From assembly GCF_014639235.1 (NCBI RefSeq), contig NZ_BMFU01000002.1, positions 310,001-374,000 of the forward strand: DNA of 64,000 bases, in the 5' to 3' direction. The stretch's first letter is position 1; every line of letters starts with the position of its first letter. The stretch comes from Paenibacillus silvae (GTDB lineage: Bacteria > Bacillota > Bacilli > Paenibacillales > Paenibacillaceae). A program made the position numbers and the translations under genes. Of the stretch, positions 25,759-35,800 are shown piece after piece. Below the pieces are notes generated by a model. That model did no database searches and had not been told where the DNA came from. It was given only the letters and a program-made list of their open reading frames with translations.

Positions 25759-27500
25759 GCTATAACCTCCTTCAAACCAGCTCTTTTCAGTTGAGCAAAA
25801 CGAGAGTGTTGATCTTGCTCGAGATTTTCAGGCTTACCATATTCAACAATATTTCCGTCTTCAAGAATCATGATCTCATCCACCTTTTGAACAGTTTGCA
25901 GGCGATGAGCAATAATGATAGCTGTCCGTCCCTTAAACAATTTTTTCATAGCTTTATCCACAAGCTTTTCAGTACCAGGATCGAGGCGTGAAGACGCTTC
26001 GTCCAGTATGACTAAACCTGGGTTTTTCAAAAAAACACGAGCAAAAGCTAGTAACTGAACCTGGCCAGCGGACAAACCATTTTGAGTTGGTGAAATTTCC
26101 GTATACAATCCTTCAGGCAAGCCTTTAAACCAATCCCCTAATCCAATTTCCTCTAGAGTTTTTACAATATTTTCATCAGAAGCACTTGAATCAAACATTG
26201 TTATATTGTCTCTCACAGTAGCACTGAAAAGGCGCACATCTTGAGTCACGATACTAACATGTTCTCGAAGATCTGCAAGCGGAATATGTCGAATGTCATG
26301 TCCTCCGATATATAGGTTTCCGCTTCCTGCTTCCTGTAAACGCAATAACAATCTTGTAATTGTAGTTTTTCCACTACCCGTCCGCCCCAATAAACCTAAG
26401 GTTTTTCCGGCTTCCAGTGTAAATGACAGATTATTAAGAATTGAGGAATTTTTATCGTAACTAAATGTCACATTATTAAATTCTACGGCTAATGCTTCTT
26501 CAGAAAGAGTAGCCTTATTTTCTTCTTCAATGTTAGTCTTCATAGACATTAATTCTTGGATACGTTGAATACTAGCACTTGCCTTTTGGAAATCCTCCAT
26601 TTGTAAAGTTATATTCTCAAGTGGCGCGCGTAAGATATCCATGTAATAAAACATCAGAAATAAGGTTCCCATTGAAATAAGCTCATTAGTCATTAGATAA
26701 GAACCAAGTATAAATACTAAAGCATACCCTACTGCAAATACCAAAATTGTAGCAGGCCACAACGCACGAGCGCGTACATAAGCCTTTCGCTCTTTTATTA
26801 GTAGGTTACTCATATTCTCATGCAACTTACGCATCACATAAGAAGTAGCTTGATTAGTTCTAATCTCTTCTACAGCTGTCAAACGTTCTCCCAAGAATCC
26901 AAAAAACTTTGCACTTGCTTGACGCGCGATTACCCAGAAAGGCGTAGCGTACTCACGGATTCGATTTAGAGTAAATAGTGCCAATACGGTGAAAACCGCA
27001 AAACACAGACCAACCCAGATATTTTCAATTATTAAAATGAATACGACTCCAAAAATCAGTAATATATTGCCTAACACTTGAATTACAAACCGTGAGAAAA
27101 AGTTAGCTAAGTTGGTGACATCTCCATCAATCCTCTCAATCATTTCTCCAGAGGAGTGTTGTTGATGAAATGAAGTATCTAATTTTAAACAATGCAAAGT
27201 TAATACCTGGCGTAATGCATTTGTGGCTGTCCAAGCAACACTTTCTCCAATGTACGTCTCAAAAATTTGGATAATTTGATTAACAATAGTCAGACCAATA
27301 TAAAGGAGAGCTGCTACTTTTAAAATCTCCAAACCACCAGAAGTGCCTGCAGCATCAATATAATGACGCAAAATTTGCGGACTGATCAACTGTAAGCTAA
27401 TCCCACTAAGTAATAAAATGAGCAGGAAAATTACCTTTGCACGCTGTGGAGAAATATACTGTGTGTACAACTCTTTATACTGATCAAAGGATACCTTCAT
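25755..27500 (-). CDS. ABC exporter half-transporter, canonical partner
   Basis: 581 residues with the exporter membrane domain and an NBD: Walker A GRTGSGKTT, signature LSAGQVQLLAFAR (Ala in place of the second Gly position), Walker B LVILDEASSRLD with the catalytic Glu, and H-loop IIIAHRLQTV. Preceded by AAAAAGGAGG and 32 bases downstream of the last NRPS gene, in the same operon. It pairs with the following gene as a heterodimeric exporter; product export and producer self-protection are the likely role. Confidence 0.93.
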   Translation of the reverse strand: MKVSFDQYKELYTQYISPQRAKVIFLLILLLSGISLQLISPQILRHYIDAAGTSGGLEILKVAALLYIGLTIVNQIIQIFETYIGESVAWTATNALRQVLTLHCLKLDTSFHQQHSSGEMIERIDGDVTNLANFFSRFVIQVLGNILLIFGVVFILIIENIWVGLCFAVFTVLALFTLNRIREYATPFWVIARQASAKFFGFLGERLTAVEEIRTNQATSYVMRKLHENMSNLLIKERKAYVRARALWPATILVFAVGYALVFILGSYLMTNELISMGTLFLMFYYMDILRAPLENITLQMEDFQKASASIQRIQELMSMKTNIEEENKATLSEEALAVEFNNVTFSYDKNSSILNNLSFTLEAGKTLGLLGRTGSGKTTITRLLLRLQEAGSGNLYIGGHDIRHIPLADLREHVSIVTQDVRLFSATVRDNITMFDSSASDENIVKTLEEIGLGDWFKGLPEGLYTEISPTQNGLSAGQVQLLAFARVFLKNPGLVILDEASSRLDPGTEKLVDKAMKKLFKGRTAIIIAHRLQTVQKVDEIMILEDGNIVEYGKPENLEQDQHSRFAQLKRAGLKEVIA

Positions 27501-27532
27501 AAATTTTAGCGCCTCCTTTTTGTTTTCTTAGC

Positions 27533-30500
27533 TTAAACAGATGCAATAATCTGTTTAATAAAGTTTTGATATAACTCAGATGCTTTTTCTATAGTTGATT
27601 TCTCATGAAGATTTGTACTAAATTGCCAGTTCAGTATAATCTCATTATCAAACAGCCAACTTCGAGCATCAATTTCATAACATCTTTTCGAGCTCGGGCT
27701 ACGAACTGAGCCGCGTGATTCAGAGGCGATGTTCCATAATGTAAAATCCTTTCCTCCTGTGCCACCTGTGCTCTCAATCATTGGGCCATCATAATCAAAT
27801 GAAACTTTTGGTTTTGGTACTTCAGACAAGACTCTATTAATGTCTTCATTCTTAGAAAGTGACCTAATAACGGCATAATTAAAGCCATGTTGGCGACTAA
27901 TCTCAAGACATTCTTTTGTTGCATACAATATTTTGTCAATAGATTCCGTGCTCTGAAATTCAAACTTTGTTGGAAAGGATGTAGTAAACCATCCAACCGT
28001 TCGTGTCAAATCTACATCAGCAAATATATCTCCGCGCCCATGTATTCCCTGATCAATGAGAACATTATGCTCATCTTTCCATTTTGTTAGAGTTAGAGCC
28101 ATAGCTGTAAGCAATATATCACCTATATGCATCTGATATTTAACTCGAACCTTTTGGAATAAGTTTGAGGTGTCCTCCACATCAAGCTTGAAGTAAAACT
28201 CATCCAAAGATTCCTCATTATTAATTCCATTGGGATAGTCTATGGGCAAATAAGTGCTTGCAGCTTTTTGTTCTTCCACCCAATCTAACAATTTAATATT
28301 GTTTTCTAGTGATTGAGCATATTTAATTAGTTTCGCTGTCCATTCTCGATAAGTAGTTGTCGTGACTGGCAAGCGTGGAACTAAATCCTTCTTTAAATCC
28401 AAATAAGCAGTCTGTATATCTTCCATCAAAAAAGACCAAGACATGTGATCAATTACTAAGTGATGCACAACAATGAATACACGTTGACCATTAATTCCTA
28501 GATCAAAAAGCACTACTTTTATTAAGGGTCTATCAACTAGATTAAAGTTGGAGTGAAATTTATTTACCGATTCTTCCAACATCTTGTTCTGTTGATCATG
28601 CGCAACACTTGAAAAATCCACATATTCAAAGATTTGAAAATCTTCATGTTGTTTATAGAATTGTATCCAGCCAGATTCTACATTAGCATAACGCATGCAA
28701 AAAATATCATGATGCAGTGTAACATGATAAACTGCCTCTTTAAGTAACTGTACTTCTAAAGAACGAATAGGCTTTAACAAAATGGCCGTATTCCAGTAAT
28801 GACTATCTTCAAAGTTTTGGTCAAAGAACCACTTTTGCATATGTGAGAGTGGGTAACTTTTTAGGTTCGTATCACCTGTAGAAATTAGTGATTTTTGTTC
28901 GAATTCTTGTACTCTCATCTTCTCTTTAGGTGAACAAAGATGAATGATAGATCGAAGAATTTCATTAAAACTTTGCGCAAGAGATTCAATCGTTGAGCGA
29001 TGATGAAGATTGTCACTATATTCCCAGTTAAAACGTAAACTACCTTCAATTACAGCCCCATTTATATCTAGAATGTAGTTTCTATCACCTCGAATACTCC
29101 TCAAAGATCCTGTAGATTCAAAAGCAGCTTCAAACAAGGATCCGACTGATGCTCCCTGATTAAACTGTCCAAGATAATTGAAACTTACTTCTGGCTTAGC
29201 TAAGTCTGCTAGTTGTTCTCTAACTTGATGTTCTGAATGTAAATAGCGAAGAAGTCCATAATGGAGACCACGTTGAGATATGTGCTTTAGTTGATTATGG
29301 ATATTAGAGATTCTTGAAGAAAGAGATTCTGGACCTAAATTCAAGAGAAGAGGAAATTCTGCTGTAAACCAACCAACGGTTCTGCTTACATCCAAATCAA
29401 TAAAAATATCTTCCCTTCCATGACCCTCCATATTGATTAGCAATGAGGACTGTCCAAAACATGTACTAAACGCACTTATTAACGCAGTCAGTAAAATATC
29501 ATTTATGTGTACTTTGTAAATACTTGGGACTTCCTGCAACAAAGATTTTGTTTCCAGTTCTGTCAATCCATCTGAGACTATTCGAGCTGAGTCTACTTTG
29601 TTTTCTTTCCTTGGCATATCAACAGGCAAAGAAGGAATATTTTCTCTATTCAAACTCATCCAGTTTGAGAGATCTTCTAGTACTGTAGTAGAATTCGAAT
29701 AATCTTTTAACCTTTCAGCCCACATTTTGTAAGAAGTATTCTTGTTGGAGCACTTCGGGGTCTCCCCACGACGTAAGGCCTGGTAGATTGTTTGCAGGTC
29801 ATCTAAAAGTATTCTCCATGAAACACCATCAACAACCAAGTGATGAATTATGATTAACAACCGTTGATGTTCATTTGCACCCATCTCAAACAAAACAACA
29901 CGTATGAGTGGACCTCTCCAAATATCTAGGCTTGTTTGAAAGCTCTCCGCATATTTCTTAATCATAGAATCTTGAGCGTCTCTATCTAGATTTTTTAAAT
30001 CCACTTCTTCAAAAGGTAACGAAGTAATATTCTCTTGAAATACTTGTCGAATACCGTCCTTGTTTTTTTCAAAACGACTGCGCAATGTATCATGAAGCTC
30101 AAGTAATTGTTTAATAGACTGTTGTAAAACATCTACCTTGATACGTTCACGCAATTTCAAAAATGTTGCCTGGTTCCAATGATTGGCATCTATAAACTCC
30201 TGTTCAAAAAACCATTCTTGAACAGGAGTTAACGGAGCCGCTCCCTTTATAAGGCCTTGTTCAGCTTGAATTGGTTTTGCATCAGTAATAACACTTGACA
30301 GTTCCTCAATCGTCTGATGCTCCAACAGATTCGTCGGACGGAAAAATAGTCCTACTTGCTTGCTCTTATATGCCATTTGAATACTTAATATTGAATCTCC
30401 ACCTAGCTCAAAAAAGTTGCTTCTGATGCCCACTTTATCCAATTTCAGCACCTCAGCCCAAATATCTGCCAATGCTTGTTCTACATAATTTCTTGGGGCA

Positions 30501-32854
30501 ACATAATTATGCCCATCTTCTGTGTTGCTAAATTTCGGTTTAGGCAATGCCTTGTAATCCAATTTCCCGTTTGCTGTAAGTGGTAAGGACTCCATCCACA
30601 CAAAAATGTTTGGCACCATATACTCCGGAAGTCGTTTCTTTAAAAACGCCTTTATTTTTGCTTCTTCTGATAGACCTCCTTTTTTGCACACTACATACGA
30701 GACAATTTGCGTATTTGCCCCTACATCATTTCGAACCATGACTGCTACATCAATAATATCTGGATACTGCCTCAATACGGCTTCAATTTCACCAAGCTCA
30801 ATACGATAGCCTCGAACCTTTACTTGGTAATCGGTACGACCAACATATTCCAAATTCCCATCGCTTAAATACCTTCCTAAATCACCTGTTTTGTACAGCC
30901 TCGCTTTTGAATCGTCTACAAAAGGATTGCCTAAAAATGCCGCGTTTGTCTTTCCGAGATCATTTAAATATCCCCTTCCGACTCCTACTCCTCCAACATA
31001 TATCTCTCCTGTCACACCAATAGGAACAGGTCTTAAATGACTATCAAGAATATAAATCTGCAAATTAGGTATCGCTTTTCCAATAGGAATATTGACTACG
31101 TTCTCTGGAGGACTTTCATAAATAGGATATAGCGTGACATCATCAGAACACTCAGATGGACCATATGCATTCATAAGTGGAATATGTGAATAATGATCAA
31201 ACCATTTTCGAGCGATATCAGGAGGAAAAGCCTCACCGGTTACACTCAACCATTTAAGTTTTAACAGATCCATTTTCGAAAAATGTCCACTTTCCAATCC
31301 ATTAAGAAATGCTCTTAGAAATGAAGGAACAATCTGCATTACCTGAACGCCATTTGATTCGATCTCTTGAAATAATTTTTCAGGATCCTTTGTCACCTCA
31401 TTATTTAAAATATGTACTTTTGCTCCGACTAATAATGGTGATAAAAATTGCCAAACTGAAATATCGAAGCATTGGGATGCCGTTTGCGCGACAACATCTT
31501 GATTTTTTATTTCAAAATCTCTGATCATCAGTTCAAGATGGTTCATCATTCCCGCCTGTTCAATCATCACTCCTTTAGGTTCACCAGTAGACCCTGATGT
31601 AAAAAGAACATAAGAAAGATGATCTGGTCCTGTGATGATATTTGTATTTCGCTCATCCTGATTTTCCACAAGTAATTCGTCTACAATTAAAAATTTTGAA
31701 AGAATATTTCCAGCAGCATTCTCAAGAATTTTCTTCATTTTTGCGGTTTTATCTGAGGTGACCAAAACAATAGAGCTTTCACTTTTTTTTATAATATTTG
31801 ACAATCGTTCCTCAGGGTGTGCAGGATCTAAGGGGAGATAAGCTCCCCCTGCTTTGAAAATCCCAATAACTGCCGCAAGAAACCAACCACTACGTTCAGC
31901 TAACAGTGGAACTACTGAACCATATTCTAAGTTTTTATGAATCAATGCTCTGGCAATACAGTTGGCTTTTGAATTCAATTCAGAATATGTCCACTTTTGT
32001 TCCTCAAAGCATACTGCGACCTGGTGAGGCGTTTTTAAAACTTGATCTTCAAATAATTTATGGAAACTCTCATCAACTGAAAAATCAGCTTTATTTTGAT
32101 TCCAATCTACTAAAACTTGTTGAAGTTCGTCTTCAGATAAGAGATTAACATCAGAAATCGTAATTTGGTTATTGTTTACCAAGTCACTCAAGGCATTCAT
32201 GAAGTGCTGTGAAAACCTATTAATCGTCTCAGAACGAAACAAGCTGGTATTGTACATCAACTCTCCTACGAGGGTATCTCCATGATCAGTGAATGTAAGA
32301 GTGATATCGTTTTTATAATCAGGAATTTCACCGTGAATCTTGGAATATGCTAGGATGATATTAAATATAGAAGAGTTTCTCTGGTTCTTATCGATATTTA
32401 AGTCGCTTAAAACATTTTCAAATGGATAAGATTGATGTTTATAAGCGTCTAGTAAAGTTGTTCGAATCTGCTTCAGTAGATCACTGAGTATAGTTTGTTC
32501 TTCCATTCTATCGACAATCGTAACTAAATTTGGTGCTATATGATGTGAGTTTATTTCCATTTTTCGGGCAGGACTCCCTACACTGATGCAAGAGTGTTCT
32601 GCATATTTAAATAAGCATATTTTTACTGCAGTCATTAAAAAGACATAAGTTAGAAATGGGGACTCCTTAGATAACTCTCTTACCTTTGCGTATAACTCAT
32701 GTCCTATAGTAATCTTCTGGACTGAACGCTTCTCCACATAATGAGTAGGACGAAGGTGATCAAGTATAAAATTTGCACCTGAAACCTCTCCAGAAAGCTT
32801 CTCAAGCCAATAATCACGTTCTTTTTTCAGCTGTTTATCAAAAAGTAAGGCCAT
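27533..32854 (-). CDS. NRPS: half-C, A, T, E, E
   Basis: A 1773-residue subunit. Residues 1-255 are only the C-terminal lobe of a condensation domain with no HHxxxDG. The A domain follows (about 265-770; LSYVLFTSGSTGEPKG, GEIYVGG, YKTGDLGRYL, NGKLDYK). Then T (FFELGGDSILS, Ser near 821; the GGDS form usual before E), E1 (about 865-1290; HHLVVDGVSW, MEGHGRED, RTVGWFT, SFNYLGQF) and E2 (about 1325-1770; HHLVIDHMSW, QGIHGRGD, RTVGWFT, SFDYDGPM). A-domain pocket residues read by hand: D-I-W-Q-S-T-A-D-D-K, which resembles diaminobutyrate-type codes with ADD/TDD endings, from memory. E1 looks active; E2 has lost the catalytic Glu. There is no thioesterase. It begins 43 bases after a gene ending in a full C domain, which may act for this module. 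Confidence 0.93.
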   Translation of the reverse strand: MALLFDKQLKKERDYWLEKLSGEVSGANFILDHLRPTHYVEKRSVQKITIGHELYAKVRELSKESPFLTYVFLMTAVKICLFKYAEHSCISVGSPARKMEINSHHIAPNLVTIVDRMEEQTILSDLLKQIRTTLLDAYKHQSYPFENVLSDLNIDKNQRNSSIFNIILAYSKIHGEIPDYKNDITLTFTDHGDTLVGELMYNTSLFRSETINRFSQHFMNALSDLVNNNQITISDVNLLSEDELQQVLVDWNQNKADFSVDESFHKLFEDQVLKTPHQVAVCFEEQKWTYSELNSKANCIARALIHKNLEYGSVVPLLAERSGWFLAAVIGIFKAGGAYLPLDPAHPEERLSNIIKKSESSIVLVTSDKTAKMKKILENAAGNILSKFLIVDELLVENQDERNTNIITGPDHLSYVLFTSGSTGEPKGVMIEQAGMMNHLELMIRDFEIKNQDVVAQTASQCFDISVWQFLSPLLVGAKVHILNNEVTKDPEKLFQEIESNGVQVMQIVPSFLRAFLNGLESGHFSKMDLLKLKWLSVTGEAFPPDIARKWFDHYSHIPLMNAYGPSECSDDVTLYPIYESPPENVVNIPIGKAIPNLQIYILDSHLRPVPIGVTGEIYVGGVGVGRGYLNDLGKTNAAFLGNPFVDDSKARLYKTGDLGRYLSDGNLEYVGRTDYQVKVRGYRIELGEIEAVLRQYPDIIDVAVMVRNDVGANTQIVSYVVCKKGGLSEEAKIKAFLKKRLPEYMVPNIFVWMESLPLTANGKLDYKALPKPKFSNTEDGHNYVAPRNYVEQALADIWAEVLKLDKVGIRSNFFELGGDSILSIQMAYKSKQVGLFFRPTNLLEHQTIEELSSVITDAKPIQAEQGLIKGAAPLTPVQEWFFEQEFIDANHWNQATFLKLRERIKVDVLQQSIKQLLELHDTLRSRFEKNKDGIRQVFQENITSLPFEEVDLKNLDRDAQDSMIKKYAESFQTSLDIWRGPLIRVVLFEMGANEHQRLLIIIHHLVVDGVSWRILLDDLQTIYQALRRGETPKCSNKNTSYKMWAERLKDYSNSTTVLEDLSNWMSLNRENIPSLPVDMPRKENKVDSARIVSDGLTELETKSLLQEVPSIYKVHINDILLTALISAFSTCFGQSSLLINMEGHGREDIFIDLDVSRTVGWFTAEFPLLLNLGPESLSSRISNIHNQLKHISQRGLHYGLLRYLHSEHQVREQLADLAKPEVSFNYLGQFNQGASVGSLFEAAFESTGSLRSIRGDRNYILDINGAVIEGSLRFNWEYSDNLHHRSTIESLAQSFNEILRSIIHLCSPKEKMRVQEFEQKSLISTGDTNLKSYPLSHMQKWFFDQNFEDSHYWNTAILLKPIRSLEVQLLKEAVYHVTLHHDIFCMRYANVESGWIQFYKQHEDFQIFEYVDFSSVAHDQQNKMLEESVNKFHSNFNLVDRPLIKVVLFDLGINGQRVFIVVHHLVIDHMSWSFLMEDIQTAYLDLKKDLVPRLPVTTTTYREWTAKLIKYAQSLENNIKLLDWVEEQKAASTYLPIDYPNGINNEESLDEFYFKLDVEDTSNLFQKVRVKYQMHIGDILLTAMALTLTKWKDEHNVLIDQGIHGRGDIFADVDLTRTVGWFTTSFPTKFEFQSTESIDKILYATKECLEISRQHGFNYAVIRSLSKNEDINRVLSEVPKPKVSFDYDGPMIESTGGTGGKDFTLWNIASESRGSVRSPSSKRCYEIDARSWLFDNEIILNWQFSTNLHEKSTIEKASELYQNFIKQIIASV

Positions 32855-32897
32855 GAGAGTAGAACTCCTTTCGAACTTTTAATTTTTCTCATCATAA

Positions 32898-35800
32898 TTA
32901 AAAATCAAAATCAATTAATTCATCGTTGGCAATTTGCTCTTTTATAAATGTAGGAACCTTTTGACGCTCAATTTCGATGTCTAATAACTGTGTTTCAGGA
33001 TAATCTACAATAGATTCAATTAGTTTGAAAAATCTTTCCATGAGCAATTCTATAGTAGACTGCTTAAAGAGTACTGAACTATATTCTAGAATACCTATAA
33101 TCTCATTATCACCTTCTGCTAAGGTCATACATAGATCAAACTTAGCCTTTTCTGTAACTGAAGAAATAAATTCCATATCCATCCCTACAGGTTTTTCTTC
33201 TCTTGATAATGACTTATGGTTGTGATAATCAAACATCACTTGCACTAATGGCGAATAGCTAGATGTGCGAGGAATTTTTAGAGTATCAAGAAGCTTAGAG
33301 AACGGTAGCTGCTGGTGAGAGAATGCTTCTAAGGTTGTTTTGCGTACTCTCTGCAAGAAGCTACGGAAAGTTGGATTCCCCGATAAATCCGAGCGCAATG
33401 CCAAGGTGTTTATAAACAATCCGATCAATCCTTCTATTTCAAGCTGGCGACCTGCTACGGGAGAACCTACAACGATATCCTCTTGGCCTGAATATCGATA
33501 TAATAATGTTTTCCAAGCTGCTAAGAGTATCATAAATAAGGTCGCACCCTCATTATGACTTAATTTCTTGAGTTTCTCTGTCAATTCCACTCCCAGCTGA
33601 AAGGAGTAACTAGCTCCTTGAAAATTCTGTATAGTGGGACGATCATAATCAAGCGGAAGCTTCAACAACAGTGGTGCTTCATGATGTTTGTTTCTCCAGT
33701 AATCTAATAATTTTTCTAATTGTTTGCCTTGCAAGTAATTTTGCTGCCAATTTGCGTAATCATAGTATTGAATAGGTAGTGATTCCAACACAGGATATTT
33801 GTCTTCAACGAAGGCATTATAGAAAGAAACAAGCTCACTTATTAATATTTGGATTGACCACCCATCCGATACAATATGATGCATTGTCACTAACAAAACA
33901 TACTCATTATTATCTAAGATAAGCAGATTCGATCGTAGTATCGGGCCTTTAACAAGATCGAAAGGTCGTTTTGATTCTTCATCAATCCATTTAGAGATTT
34001 CTGTTTTATGTTCTTTTAAAGAATAATGCTTTAAATCAGTAACATTAAGAATACTGTCTTTTGCTTTTTCAATTTTCACAAAAGGCTTCCCATCTACTAC
34101 TGGAAATGTACTTCTTAATACTTCATGACGCTTAACTACTTCAACCAAGCTTTTATTTAATGCTTCCTGATTAAGCACTCCTCTGAATTGTATTGCGAGT
34201 GGAACATTATATAGGGAGCTTTCTCCTTCTTCTAGCTGGTCCAAAAACCATAGGCTTTGTTGTGCAAAAGAAAGTGGCATTTGTTCATTATTATTTATAG
34301 GAAAAATTTCCAATGTATTACTTTTAATCTCCGACTCGTTTACTTCATCCGATTTTGCACACTCCAGCGAATCAATATATGTTGATAATTCTTTGATGGT
34401 AGGGTATTCGTATACGTCCTCGAAATTGATTTCCACATTAAAAACTCTATCAATTCTTCCAATTAAACGTAAACCATTTAAGGAACTTCCCCCTAGATCG
34501 AAAAAGTCATCTTCTACATCAATCTCATCTAGCTTCAAAACCTCTGCCCATATTTGTGCTAATGTTTCCTCGGTGCTGGTAACATTCAGACCGGTAACAC
34601 GACATGTAACGCTTTTATTGTCAGGTGCTTTTTCCTGACTATCATGTCTTTTGAATGTATTTGGAGCTTCTACCCAACATGAAATCTTTTCAAACGAATA
34701 AGTTGGAACCTCCACACGCTGATTTTTGATTGATTTATAATAACTGTCCCAGTTGATTTTTAAGCCTTTCATATACATCGCTGAAAGAGTTTCCATTAGC
34801 GAAAATGATTTATCTGGAACAAATGATGAAAAAATACATAAGTTATTTATTTGATTAGTAAAACTTTCTATTTTTTCTGACAGAACTCCGTGCGCTCCCA
34901 TTTCTAAATACAATAGATGTCCGGTTTCACTCAATTTAGATACTATTACACGTAATTTATTTACATCCAATGGCTCCAATGTTAAATCTATAGCTTCTTT
35001 TATTCCTTCTGATAGAGATATTTTTTTTGAAATAATTTTGGCGACAATGTTCCCAACGCCATATCCAATTATTTTTTTTGATGAAATTCCAAAGGAACGC
35101 CAAAGCTGGTATAAGGAAAACTGAAATATTAGTTTTGAAACATTTTGATTATCCGCTTGTTTTCCTGCTAATTCAAAACATTCAGTATATGTCTTATTAA
35201 AAACAGGATATTGATTAACCAGATATTCAATTTGATTCCTTTTAATGTCTATGTCATGTGAGAACAAAAAGACAATATTTAGTTCCTTAGACATAGCAAT
35301 CTCTTGACCGTTATCAAAATCGCGTTCCAAAACCTGAATAAGTTCTTCTTTATTCGCCGCAGTTACTGCATAACGATACAAATGATCATCACGTCCATGA
35401 TTGAGAACATACGTAATATTTTCGAATCCTGGAGTATCCTTCTTCAAGTACTCTATCAAGCTGGCGCTATATCTCTTCAGACTATTAGACGATTTTGCAG
35501 AGAGTGTTACCAAACAATTTTGTTCTGTTGCAGAAACATCATTTGTATTCTGAATTGGTCCTTCTTCCAGGACTATATGCACATTAGTTCCACTTAGGCC
35601 AAATGCACTTACTCCAGCTCGCCTTACGCCCTCCTCAACATTCCAATCTTTTAATTTGGTATTCACATATATAGCTGTATCTTCAAAATTAATATGTGGA
35701 TTAGGAGTATTAAAATGAAGTGATGGAAACAGTTTTTTATATTTTAAAGAAAGTATTACTTTAATAAAACTTGCTATCCCCGCTGCACCAGCCAGATGAC

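Noticed and set aside
34900..35300. Frameshift as the cause of the damaged AT in the second PKS
   Set aside because: The reading frame is continuous through the region and the remaining sequence still resembles an AT with changed motifs, so loss is by substitution and in-frame deletion.
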